Of a DNA stretch of 64,000 bases, positions 23,128 through 34,479 are shown piece after piece. This stretch comes from Anagrus nilaparvatae. Lineage: Eukaryota; Arthropoda; Insecta; Hymenoptera; Mymaridae. Position 1 is the stretch's first letter; every line of letters starts with the position of its first letter. The notes below the pieces were generated by a model. That model saw only the letters and a program-made list of their open reading frames with translations. It ran no database searches and had not been told where the DNA came from. The DNA lies in assembly GCA_022575985.1 (NCBI GenBank), contig JAKSXM010000014.1, forward strand, positions 19,530,001-19,594,000. Reading direction: 5' to 3'. The position numbers and the translations under genes are program-made.

Positions 23128-25171
23128 ATATATGGGCATATCCATTACTTTTCATACAAAAGTGTGCGCACCCATGACTCCGATCGGACACAAATTTTCA
23201 GGGGTGGTTTGAAGTAATAAAAAACTCAGCCAGCCAAAATTTCAGCCATTTTGCAGGACGGGTTGCCGAGATACAAGCTCTAAAAGGTCCAAAAATAGCT
23301 GTTTTTACCCAATATTCAAAAATTTACTGGGCTTCAAGGATTAGTCCAAAAAACATCCGGCGGTCTCATTTTTTTTCTTAAACTTTCAACTTTTACCAAA
23401 ACAATTTTTAAAAAGTTTCAAGGAGTTGATTTTTGCTGGTATTGATTAACGTAAGATTCATTTTATCGAAAAATTCTTATTTTTGAAGTTAAATTGTGAC
23501 TCAGAATCATTAGCTAAATTTCTAATTTCCGGTTGGTTTCATTAAAAGCGTCTATCAAAGACCTTTCAAATGAAACCTTAAACGTTAAAAAATCTTATCA
23601 GGGACCGGAGATATAAGCAATTGAAAGTTTGCTGTTTCCGAAAATATCGATTTTTTAACAACTTTAATTGTCTGCAAAATTTTTTTCTGAGCACTTTAAG
23701 GGCTGAAAATTTCAGGAAAGCTTCTTTTGATATTAAAAAAAATTCCCTAAAAATTTGGGCGATGGTATTGGCTTCTGTTCGTAGATATAAGACTCTGAAA
23801 ATGTGTAATAATTGGACCAATATTGGCCAATAAATGGTTAAGGGGTCAACCAAAAAATTTTTCTTCTTCAATATTCGAATAGCCAGGGAAAAATGAGCTG
23901 ATTTAAAAAAAAAAAAAGTTATCATCATTTTAAGATTTTTTAAAAAATTTTCCAAAAATCCCATTTTTAGGGTCATTATACAATATTCAAACTCGAAATA
24001 ATGATAACTCGCTTATTTTTCGGTCTAAAATAAAAGTTTTTTTTTTAAATTGTCGAATTTTTTCCTACCTATTCGAATATTTACAAATAAGAAACTTTTT
24101 ATACGCAAAAATTATTTTTTTGGGCCAAAAACTACCCGAATACATTGACAAAATAAAGTAAGTTCTAAAGTAATTTGCCAAAAAAAAATAATTTTTGAAT
24201 ATAAGAAGTTTCTTTTTTGTAAATATTCGAATAGGCAGGAAAAAATTCGACAATTAAAAAAAAAAAAATTTTATTTTAGACCGAAAAATAAGCGAGTTAT
24301 CATTATTTCGAGTTAGAATACTGTATAATGACCCTAAAAATGGGATTTTTGGAAAATTTGTTAAAAAATCTTAAAATGATGATAACTTTTTTTTTTTTAA
24401 AATCAGCTCATTTTTCCCTGGCTATTCGAATATTGAAGAAGAAAAATTTTTTGGTTGACCCCTTAACCATTTATTGGCCAATATTGGTCCAATTATTACA
24501 CATTTTCAGAGTCTTATATCTACGAACAGAAGCCAATACCATCGCCCAAGTTTTTAGGGAATTTTTTTTAATATCAAAAGAAGCTTTCCTGAAATTTTCA
24601 GCCCTTAAAGTGCTCAGAGAAAAATTTTGCAGACGATTAAAGTTGTTAAAAAATCGATATTTTCGGAAACAGCAAACTTTCAATTGCTTATATCTCCGGT
24701 CCCTGATAAGCTTTTTTAACGTTTAAGGTCTCATTTGAAAGGTCTTTACTAGACGCTTTTAATGAGACCAACCGAAAGTCTTAAGCTAATGATTCTGAGT
24801 CACAATTTAACTTCAAAAATAAGAATTTTTCGATAAAATGAATCTTACGTTAATCAATACCAGCAAAAATCAACTCCTTGAAACTTTTTAAAAATTGTTT
24901 TGGTAAAAGTTGAAAGTTTAAGAAAAAAAATGAGACCGCCGGATGTTTTTTGGACTAATCCTTGAAGCCCAGTAAATTTTTGAATATTGGGTAAAAACAG
25001 CTATTTTTGGACCTTTTAGAGCTTGTATCTCGGCAACCCGTCCTGCAAAATGGCTGAAATTTTGGCTTGCTGAGTTTTTTGTTACCTTAAACCACCCCTA
25101 AAAATTTGAGCCCGATCGGAGTCATGGGTGCGCACACTTTTGTATGAAAAGTAATGGATATGCCCATATAT
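23128..25171. mobile_element. 2.04-kb near-perfect palindrome
   Basis: The ends are ATATATGGGCATATCC and GGATATGCCCATATAT. The left arm 23128-24123 mirrors the right arm 24179-25171 with few differences; the loop is about 55 bases. Because the arms mirror, the same 132-residue open frame appears twice, at 23578-23976 on the minus strand and 24328-24726 on the plus strand, with matching antisense 70-residue frames. These look like by-products of the repeat rather than genes, since they resemble no family and are dominated by K, F and L. No transposase is present. The target duplication cannot be fixed because the flanks are TA-rich. Confidence 0.9.
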
Positions 25172-25745
25172 AATGTAATATTTTGTAATATTTTCTCTTC
25201 ATAGTAAATATTGAAAACATAGAACAGGGGCTTTTCGAGTTATTACAATAAATAAAGTAGACATTAAAATTATTTTTTATGGTTATTGATTAATTATAAT
25301 TATTTTCTCAATAATTTATTATTATTTCTACCCATAAATACGTTTTGAGCCAAAAAAGCTAAAAAAGTGGTATTAAATACTATAGTTGTATTAAACTAAT
25401 TTATTTATTTATTTTTTTTTGTTTTTACAACTATCAGAGATCATATTATGCTAATTTAAATTTAATTTATAAAATTAACCATATTAATATAGATAGAATA
25501 AGATATTATAAACTAGAATAATACTTTTAAATGAAAAGAAAAAAAAATAATGTAAAAATAAGAATTAATGAATAGTGGTCTATTATATTTTTTCAAAATT
25601 TTGTTAAAAAAAATCTGGACGTTCTTTTCTTTAAATTTAAATTTAATACTTTATTTTTTAAAAAAATTTATTTTAATTATAGTACGCTTTTTAAGGTATT
25701 TTTATATGTAAGCATCATCACTAGTCAAAAGATATCGTTTATATA
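25172..25745. other. AT-rich stretch with a retroelement-like tail
   Basis: TTTATTTATTTATT at 25398-25411 is (TAAA)n on the minus strand and could be the 3' end of the retroelement whose endonuclease lies at 27930-28745, with the 25746-27916 foldback in between. The coding part between them is too decayed to confirm this. Confidence 0.3.
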
Positions 25746-26218
25746 CACGGTAGAGCTGCTTTGGTTGAAAATTCAACCAATTGGTTGAATTTTACTATTT
25801 TTGGTTGAAATTTCAACCAATTGGTTGAATTTTAAACCAATTGGTTGAATTTTCAACCAAAAATAGTAAAATTAAACCGAATGGTTGAAATTTCAACCAA
25901 TTGGTTGAATTTTCAACCAATTGGTTTAAATTTTCAACCAATTGGTTTAAAATTCAACCAAAATGGTTGAAAATTCAACCAAAAGCTAAAATAAAAAATA
26001 AAAATGTAGTAATTATAATACAGAGTAAAAAAATTATCTCTGCATCTATAAAAAGTGCATTAATTTTGTAATATACTAGAATGGCCGCGCGCCTAGCGCG
26101 CGCAGAATACTGACTTTTTAACATGATTTCCTAATCAAAATTTATGTATATAAAATAAAATTTATAATAACAGAATCTGTTTTAAAATATTATATTCTAC
26201 GGATGTATACCTACATTC

Positions 26219-26445
26219 GGGGTGTGCGGTGACCCGAAAGTCGGGTCGGGTACCCGAAATTTTGGTATTTTTTGTAAAATTTTTGCAGGTCAGATTTCGT
26301 GTGAAGCCCGAAACTTTTCGGAAAAGGTATGCACTTGAATTTTTGAATCGAAAGCTTATATAGATACACCAAATTTGACCCAACTCAAAGCAAAAAACCC
26401 AAAATTTCGGGCACTTGGGTCGACTCTCGGGTAACCACACACCCC
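26219..26445. mobile_element. hAT-like MITE, GGGGTGTGCG family, copy 1
   Basis: The ends GGGGTGTGCGGTGACCCGAA and TCGGGTAACCACACACCCC are inverted, followed by CGGGTACCCGAAATTT inside. A second copy lies at 53906-54130. A short GGGGTGTG-type end is typical of hAT elements, but the 8-bp duplication is not clean: ATACCTA occurs on both sides, offset by a few bases. The antisense open frame at 26162-26440 is a by-product. Confidence 0.7.
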
Positions 26446-27059
26446 TAATACCTATTGATAAAATACTAAAATTTTTTACTATGAGAAATTTTTAGTTTAT
26501 AACACAATAAGTATCTTATAAGTATTTTGCCCTTTAAAAATAATATATTTATAGTAATATTTATAGTAGTTATTTTACCATACAAAATTTATTTGGTATT
26601 TCTTATTCTCAAAAAACGGTTTTCATCGCTTGTTTTTTTTCACTACATTTGGAACTAAATTTTAAAGATTTATGAGACCTTTTTTAATTAAATTTTATCT
26701 CGAAAATCAAATCTAATTTTCATGAAGCTAATTTGAGGCTGTTCAAAATTTACCGATTTTGAATCCAATAATTTAATTTACCATAAATAGTTATTTTGAA
26801 TTATCAGAATATTCCTCTCTAAAATCCAGTATTACTCTGAAAGGCTGCCTTTACATAAATTTAATTCTGACTGAATTATTTTAAGTCCCTAAATCAAAGT
26901 TCTTCCAAATACGCTCACCCTTGAGCCCTCTTCTCTCCGTCAACTCCCAGCTTCACCATTATCTCGTAAAATAAAACATTTTTTTGCAACATATTTTAAT
27001 GTTGGTATTTGAGTAAAAATAATAGAATAGAGTCAATTACTCGGTCAATTATCCAATAA

Positions 27060-27415
27060 TTTACAATTCCCGACCCTTCCCTACTTCAACGAAAAATTGG
27101 AGCTGTGAAACGGCTATTGCCTATTTTTATAACTTTAGGACCTAAGCCGGACCGGCTTGAATTGAAAACATAAACAATATTAACGGTTCCTCCGTTTTAA
27201 ATATTTTATTTGTTAAAATAAATAATTGTTAAAATAGCGATATTTTAAATAGAATAGTTATTTGTGGTTTTTTTTTATAAAATGGTTATTAAATTTTATG
27301 CAAAATTTTTACTTATTTTCAATTCAAGCCGGGCCTAAAGATATATAAAAATCTGTGATAAAAATCGCCTTTCCACAGCTCCAATTTTCTTTTGGAGTGG
27401 GAAAGGGCCGGACTC
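27060..27415. repeat. small foldback nested in the 2.2-kb element
   Basis: CCCGACCCTTCCC and ATTGGAGCTGTG near 27070-27110 are opposed to CCACAGCTCCAATTTTC and GGGAAAGGGCCGGACT near 27375-27415. AAGCCGGACCGGCTTGAATT near 27152 pairs with AATTCAAGCCGGGCC near 27320. Non-coding. Confidence 0.55.
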
Positions 27416-27929
27416 AATAACAACTAGACTGTGACCACAACAATCTGTGATCTATGATGATAAGGTTTCATCTATTAAAAATATATTTATTTTTAAAATT
27501 AATTTTTCAAAAAATTATTAATGGTATTAATAATACACCAAGAATCTCACATATCATTGTAGTTTAAATTTAAAAATTATGGATTCAGTAACCTTTTTAA
27601 TTAGTCATTCATCAGCTTCTCATCAATAATAATATATAAAAAATCACTAGTTCATATAATATCATACATATATTATAAAATTATTGCACTTTTTATAGAT
27701 GCAGAGATAATTTTTTTACTCTGTATTATAATTACTACATTTTTATTTTTTATTTTAGCTTTTGGTTGAAATTTCAACCATTTGGTTTAATTTTACTATT
27801 TTCGGTTGAAAATTCAACCAATTGGTTTAAAATTCAACCAATTGGTTGAAATTTCAACCAAAAATAGTAAAATTCAACCAATTGGTTGAATTTTCAACCA
27901 AGGCAGCTCTACCGTGTAGTTTTTCATGT

Positions 27930-28745
27930 ATTTTAAATTGTTGCTTTAAGTAGTGATCTAATTAAAAAGGTTTGCATTTCTTTATAATATTTTTAAATTC
28001 AGGTGCTATTGCATAAGGTTAAAAAATTATTAGTTACAACAGATGGTTCTGATATTTCAGAGTGATCAAGAGTTGAAATGTTATGCGTCAAATCTTGATT
28101 TAATAAAATATAATTACAGTTTTTGAAAGATCGAGATATTTTATACTTATAACGAGGAGGTGGGATAGATTTATGATATTTATATGTAAAACTTATAGGA
28201 GGATGACCTACAAAAAGTGGTATTGGAGTCGGGGTCAGTACCCAATTTACAATATTCGAGAGAGTTTTAGTTAAAACATCATTTAACTTACTGTGACTGA
28301 TTGTGTAAAGACAGTCGGACAGATTAAAAATCCCAGATCTTGTAAAAATTTATAAGGGCAAGGAATTTTAAGTTATCAGTGATATTATAGTTAAAGTCAC
28401 CTATGATGAGAATGTGAGAAAACTTTTTGACCGATGAAAAGCCATCGAGCTCACCCTCAAAAGCAACAAGGGTAGCACCATCAGGTCTGAGGTAAATTAT
28501 TGAAAGAAATAATACAGAAGTATTAACAAAGATTGCAAGAATAAGAAAATCGGGTTTGTTAATACCATCAGTGATTGATGTAGATAAAATTTTATAATTT
28601 AATGTATAATAAAGGTAAGCAGCAACTCCTCCACCATCAACGAGTTCACCATTAATCATACTGCAAAAAATCCGATCAGCTTCAATTAATGTATTACTTA
28701 TAGAAAAAAGATGAGAATTATGGTAAGGTTTGATCCATATATAAA
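27930..28745 (-). pseudogene. non-LTR retrotransposon endonuclease domain, dead
   Basis: The minus strand encodes an exonuclease-endonuclease-phosphatase domain: WIKPYHNSHLFSI, DGGGVAAYLYYTL, KPDFLILAIFV, LSIIYLRPDG and ILIIGDFNYNI, continuing in shifted frames into SFTYKYHKSIPPPRYKYK. The Glu normally found in the TETWLK motif is absent (YIWIK), and several stops follow, so it is not functional. The element continues toward lower coordinates, where the 2.2-kb foldback at 25746-27916 now sits. Confidence 0.82.
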
Positions 28746-29625
28746 TTTATAGTCTCAGCAATTGTTTGTTATTTATTATAAACTGCAATGCGTGCTTAGT
28801 CTTGAAAGTGCTAAAGTTTTTAATAATAATATTAAAATGTAATAATAGTTCACTCAATATTTGTTTAACGAGCTGCACGATATTTGAAAAATAATATGCT
28901 ACTATATAAAAGAAATAAAATTCGATTTATGCATCAGTCAATAAATATCTAAGCTATAAGAAAAAAAATAATTTAAACTTCAACAAAAAATTTACTTACG
29001 GTAAACTAAAGCGAAAAAAAAGTTATGATATAGGGGTAGCGAAATTTAAAGCTCAAAAACATTTTTATAATTCCAGCTGCCATCAGTGCCAGTGAATCAT
29101 AAATGTAGAATATAATCATAGGGAGGTATGTTTTACAAATAAGCGCAAAGGTGAGGATAGAAATAAAAAATAAAATGATCTTTTACTTTTATGTAAAGGG
29201 GGACCTTATTTCCTTATTTTAGTCATTGGCTATAATATGCCAGAAAAACCTAAGAAAACTGTCGAAAACTTGATTCGCGTTTTTTACCTTATTTGGTGGT
29301 TAAGATTGGTTGATTGTAGATTTATATCTTGAATAATAATATAAAATATTTTTTTTTTAATAAAAATTTTAAAAAATTTATTTATTATTTACATATATCA
29401 CAATACAATAATTTATCAATTTTACTGTTTTTATATATCATACTCAATTAATCCTCAAATTTAACATATTTTAAAATTATAAAATAATTAAATGCACATG
29501 TTCTTTAAATATGATTTACATTAACATTATAATCGATAAATAAAAAATTACACTTTCATAAATAAAAATTGGTACATTAAGGGGATCATTTTATTTTCTG
29601 CGCTTGCGTACTTTTTAAAGGTAAT
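28746..29625. other. no gene seen
   Basis: AT-rich sequence without a supportable reading frame, RNA gene or repeat. Confidence 0.4.
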
Positions 29626-29632
29626 ATTTTCA

Positions 29633-29712
29633 AGGTACAATTTTTGCATGTGGATCCCATGCGATCAGTTTGCGTCGAGCTTTTAACCATGATCGTATAT
29701 TCTTAGTTATGA
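29633..29712 (-). CDS. possible last coding exon of an unrecognised gene
   Basis: The minus strand reads an AG acceptor followed by NIRSWLKARRKLIAWDPHAK and IVP, then a TGA stop. G+C content is clearly above the flanking sequence, as in the real exons of this window. The family is not recognised and no partner exon was found upstream within the next 800 bases, where a foldback element begins. A second frame through the same bases (34 codons, starting MVKSSTQTD) is equally open, so the exon call is weak. Confidence 0.25.
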
Positions 29713-30494
29713 AAATAGTATTTAAAAATTATTTAAAAATAGTTTATAATAAAATATAAATAAATATGAAAAATAAACTCAGAGTGAATTTTTTTTGTTT
29801 TTTGTTTTTAAGTGAATTAATTGTATTTAATTAATTAGAATTTTAGTGACAATTTCGATGATTAGTGAAAAGAAATTATTGGTTTTCAATAAGTTCTTTC
29901 AAGTAGATAGCAAATTATCGATATGATTAAGGTATGCATAATTTAATTGAATTTCAAACAAAAAATTATTATTTACAAATTTTAAAGAAAATATTATTTT
30001 TAACATACTGGGAAAATTTTTGATTGTTTAAATTATCGTAAAAATGTAATTGTTTTCAAAAAAATTATAATTTTCTAAATAGTTTATATCAAGAAATTCA
30101 TACAAAAACTGAATAACTCGAATATAATTTTTGATGTTTTGAATAATGAAAATCTAAAATATTTAAATTTAATTTCCATTTTTCACATTTTATGTCATGA
30201 AAAGAAAATTAATAATAGCAAACTCTCGTAAGACGCATGTAATATTTACGCCAGTCTTATAAGAACTTGATCTGTACCAGGATGACAATGAAAAATTTTT
30301 AGTAAATAATAAAATATATTTTATTTTATCTAATTTTATTTTATTTAAGAAGGTTTTTGTAAATCAATAAATTAGAAAAATTTTCCTCAATTAAATTAAT
30401 TATTAATAATAATTAAAATATACGAAAATTATTTTTAATGCTTCTTCAGTCGAGATTTCTCTGAACCCTCATTCCAATATCTTTTTAATCTATA

Positions 30495-31338
30495 TATATG
30501 TTACCGTTAGAGTCCGCTCTCCCGATAAAGTTAACATTAACCAGTTAAAGTTAACTTTAGCGAAGCGTTTTCGTTAAAGTCCATGAAGGCGATTAAAATG
30601 AATAAAAATATAACATTAGCGACATCATGTTCGTTAAAGTTAACTTTAACCAATCCTTGTTAGTTAAAGTCCATGAAAGCGGTTTTATTTAAGAGTTCGA
30701 GTTTGTATTATATTTTATATACGACTCTCGCTATAAGGTACTCTCAGGGCTTAGGTTAGGCTCATAAAGATATTGTGAAACATCTCTATGGTTAGGCTAC
30801 TCTTTTAAAAATGCATTTCTTAGGATCAGTAACCAATCCTAGTTATAAGACACCCCAAGGGTTAGGTTAGGCTATTTTTTTTTAAAGCCATTGTCACAGT
30901 ATTGTTTACAAATTTGCGCATGGGTTCTTAAGCCCACCTTGCCCTAATTCTAGGGAATACCTTACTGCGTGAAAATGCCTTTAAAAAAAAAATAGCCTAA
31001 CCTAACCCTAGGGGCGTGTTATAACTAGAATTGATTACTGGTCCCAAGAAATGCATTTTTAAAAAAGTAGCCTAACCTAAATCCTTGGATGCCTTATAGC
31101 CAGAGTCGTATATAATATATTATAATACAAATTTTTTTTAGTATGCTAAACCGCTTTCATGGACTTTAACTGACAAGGATTGGTTAAAGTTAACTTTATC
31201 GTATACACACCCGTTAATGCTGTATTTTTATTCATTTTAATCGTCTTCGTGGACTTTAACGAAAACGCTTCGCTAAAGTTAACTTTAACTGGTTAATGTT
31301 AACATTATCGGGAGAGCGGACTTTAACGGTAACATATA
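30495..31338. mobile_element. 844-bp foldback element
   Basis: The ends are TATATGTTACCGTTAGAGTC on the left and GACTTTAACGGTAACATATA on the right. The left arm 30495-30891 and right arm 30978-31338 are complementary, with a loop of about 86 bases. The arms hold repeated GTTAAAGTTAACTTTA units (self-complementary) and TAGGTTAGGCTA blocks. Non-coding. Confidence 0.82.
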
Positions 31339-31611
31339 CAATATAATATAATTCAATAAGTATTTGACTTATATATTATTGTTTAAGTCTCTGGGATCAT
31401 ACAAAATTCATATGAAGAAATCTCAAGTGACTTTGTTGAGAAAAAAAATACATTACTAAAATTGTTTCTTGGTTTTAACTGAATTTAAATAGGAAAATAA
31501 ATATTTCCTATCGATGTATTTAAATTCTTAAAATCAAATTATAGCTAAAAGATGAACTTAAAAAATGACTTTACTTTGCATTGCTAAAAAGTATTCTATA
31601 GAAACTTTTAA

Positions 31612-32530
31612 TTATTTTTATTTTATTTTATTTTATTTTATTCAGTCAATAACGGACACTAGGTCCAATGCGTATAAAATTTTACCTTAACCTTATAATG
31701 AGTTTTATAGTTTTAAAATATTTACTTAACTTGCAATTTAAAATTTACATAATAATTGAGGTTTAAAATTTATTAATATAGCTTTAAAACAAAATAACAA
31801 AAATTTTATCAATATACAGCTTTACAAACCTACGAATTTTATTAACTTCTTTTTTTTTATTAACTCCAATAAAAACTTTTAACGTCTTAAACTTGTTTTG
31901 AATGAATGAACATCTTTATTATTTTTAATTCCAGATGTACACCCATACCAACCTCTTATCGGTCTTAAGGAAAATGCATGAGTGCTAACGTCACCCTTTA
32001 CATTAAGTTCAAAATAAAGTCTAAAGTTTCTAGCTGACCTATTAAAAACTCTCTGAAAAAAAAATACTTTTTAAATCATTGTATATGAAGCTATTATGCA
32101 TAAGATTTTAAAGAAAAATCATATCACAATAGTCATGTTGACTTTTGACCGTGAAAATTTTAAAATGCTCAGAATGTTTATTATAGTTATGATCAAAAGG
32201 ATGCATTAGGCTTGGAGTCTTAAATGATATAAACCTAAGGAATCTTTTCTGAACACCTTTTAACTTTTGAATATTGCAATTTAAATATAGTATCCAAATA
32301 TGAGAACAGTAAAGTAAAATTGATTTAAAAATATATCAAATACATTGTGAATATGTAAATATTGTTCAGACGATCAATAAAATTAAATCTCAAGTCATAG
32401 AAAATACCAAGATATTTTACAAGGTTAGCGTTTCAAAGAACATATCCGTTAAGCTCATATCCAATTTGTTCTTACTTCTATAAAAATTTATTGCAACCGA
32501 TTTTGTGGTATTTATACGAAGGTAATTTTC
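31612..32530 (-). pseudogene. non-LTR retrotransposon C-terminal relic with (TAAAA)n tail
   Basis: On the minus strand, broken frames give INTTKSVAINFYRSKNK, SILLYCSHIWILYLNCNIQK and LKGVQKRFLRFISFKTPS, then SRNFRLYFELN-like sequence. This is the C-terminal part of a Jockey/CR1-type reverse transcriptase. The 3' end is marked by AATAAAATAAAATAAAATAA at about 31620-31643. Many stops. Confidence 0.75.
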
Positions 32531-32653
32531 TTTTATTAAATAAATAAAATTTTAAAAAAATATAATATAAATGACAATGTTTAATAAGGAATGTTTATAT
32601 TAATTAAAAATTGAAACTTTCTTTTTTGCAATAATTTTTTATTATTATTATTA

Positions 32654-32919
32654 CACTGTAAAAAGTAACTTCCTTATATAAACAAAAAAATTAGAAAATT
32701 TTCGAAAAATTAGTAAATTTTCCAAAAATTTTGTAAATATTCGATAAAAATCGTAAATTTACTAAATTTAGCTTATTATCGAAAAATTCGAGAATTCTCG
32801 ATTTTTGGTTCCTCAAAGAGGAACCATTGTGTTAGGTCAAAATTTGATTTTCTATTTTTTGGCATATAAGCACGTTCTGGGACCCCAGGAAGCTAAAAAA
32901 CCGGTTTTTAAAAAAAGTC

Positions 32920-32959
<40 letters not shown>

Positions 32960-34187
32960 TATGTAATCGGTGATATTTCACAAACATTATGGAATTAAGA
33001 CCTAATTTTTTTTTCAAAAATTTTTTCACCAAAAAAGCTCGAGGTACTTTTTTTTTTTTTAATTTGGATGTAATACCTCATTTATTTCCACGAAAGTACT
33101 TATATTTGAAAGTATGGTTTTCACATGATATCTCGAATCGGATACTTAATTTTCTGAAAATTTTTTTCCTAAAATTTTTTTCACAAAAAAATACAAAAAA
33201 TACTAATTTTTTTTTTAGTACCTAATTTATTTCCACGGAAGTACTAGTTTTAAGAACCTTGTTTATAGTAATTTTTTGGATCTGATACTTGATTTTTTCA
33301 AATTTTTTTTGTCAAAATTAAAAAAAAAGAAAAATAAAAAAAACTGCAATATTTTTTTTTTTTTTTTGTGTAATACCTCATTTAATTCCATTAAAGTACT
33401 AATATCTGAAAATATTGTAACTAGTGATATTTCAAAACCATTATCGAATTAAGACCTAATTTTTTTTTCCAAACATTTTTTTATCAAAAAATTTCAAACT
33501 CCTTTTTTTTTTTTTTAATTTGGATGTAATACCTCATTTATTTCCATGAAAGTACTTGTATTTGAAAGTATGGTTTTTACATGATATTTTGAATCGGATA
33601 CTTAATTTTCTAAAAATTTTTTTCCTAAAATTTTTTTCACAAAAAAATACAAAAAATACAAATTTTTTTTTCTTTTTGGACGTAGTACCTAATTTATTTC
33701 CATTGAAGTACTAGTTTTAAGAACTTTTTTTATAGTAATTTTTTGAATCTGATACTTAATTTTTTCAAAATTTTTTTCTTAAATTTAAAAAAACAAAAAA
33801 ATTAAAAAAACTGCACTTAATATGTATGATTGAATACTTGTAATCGGTGATATCTGTGGCATATTTAAGTATTAAGCTCATTGTTTGAGGAACCTAAGTG
33901 CCAGCTAGTTTTTTTTGGTGTATTTACGAAAAAAGTTGCAAATTCGCAATTATTTTTCGTAAATTTACGACTATTTTTTGTAAATTTTCGAAAAAATATT
34001 GTAAGTTATCAATTTTTCTTGCGAAATCACAAAAAAAAATCGAGAATTCTCGAATTTTTCGATAATATACTGAATTTAGTAAATATACGATTTTTTCGAC
34101 TATTTACTAATTTTTTTGAAAATTTACTAATTTTTCGAAAATGTTCTACTTTTTTTTGTTAATATAAGGAAGTAACTTTTTACAGTG
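32654..34187. mobile_element. 1.5-kb foldback, CACTGTAAAAAG family, small copy
   Basis: The terminal repeat is CACTGTAAAAAGTAACTTCC, and its complement ends at 34187; TA flanks both sides. The arms are rich in short AT-only units (GTAAATTTACTAAA, CGAAAAATTCGAGAATTC). The interior is a direct repeat of about 458 bases, starting with GTAATCGGTGATATTTCACA at 32962 and GTAACTAGTGATATTTCAAA at 33418, with a third start at 33840. A (GT)n microsatellite runs 32926-32956. The same ends delimit the 10-kb composite at 41193-51221. Confidence 0.85.
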
Positions 34188-34219
34188 TATAATATAATAT
34201 GTATATAAGGCATAAATGC

Positions 34220-34460
34220 CAAATTCTCTTTGTTCTTTACTTCCCTAAGAGCCATCCGTGAAGTAGACAAATAAAATAAATTAGTTTACTCCACTAAGTT
34301 TATATTAGTGAAGTAGACGATTCTCTACTTCCCTAAAGGCTATCGGTGTATTAGACAACAGCTGTAACTTTCGTCTACTTCACTAAAAATTCTAGGGAAG
34401 CAGGCGATCGAAACTTTCATTTTTCTACTACGTACGGATTTTTCTACTTCAATACGACAG
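34220..34460. repeat. degenerate direct repeat (ACTTCCCTAA ... AGTAGAC)
   Basis: CTTTACTTCCCTAAGAGCCA with GTGAAGTAGACAA (34235-34275) is repeated as CTCTACTTCCCTAAAGGCTA with GTGTATTAGACAAC (34332-34370), with further CTACTT and GAAGTAGAC words on both strands. Origin unknown. Confidence 0.4.
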
Positions 34461-34479
34461 ATACATTATAAAAATCCCT

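Larger units (their letters stand above)
25746..27916. mobile_element. 2.2-kb foldback with AACCAATTGGTT repeats
   Basis: The inverted ends are CACGGTAGAGCTGCTTTGG and CAGCTCTACCGTG, flanked by TA (25744-25745, 27917-27918). The arms 25746-26075 and 27670-27916 are complementary. They consist of an end motif, many copies of a ~20-bp unit (TTCAACCAATTGGTTGAA) that is itself a palindrome, and a shared block (TTATCTCTGCATCTATAAAA). The left arm has more repeat units. The interior (26076-27669) holds a GC palindrome at 26087-26103, a 227-bp MITE at 26219-26445 and a smaller inverted repeat at 27060-27415. No transposase. Confidence 0.85.

Noticed and set aside
23578..24726. Mirrored 132-codon open frames (23578-23976 minus, 24328-24726 plus) as a gene pair
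   Set aside because: They are the same sequence in the two arms of one palindrome, have no recognisable domain or splice context, and the antisense strand is equally open. A by-product of the repeat is simpler.
26162..26440. 92-codon minus-strand frame as a gene
   Set aside because: It coincides with the 227-bp GGGGTGTGCG MITE and its flank.
32926..32956. (GT)n run as a regulatory element
   Set aside because: An ordinary microsatellite inside a transposable element; nothing links it to a promoter.
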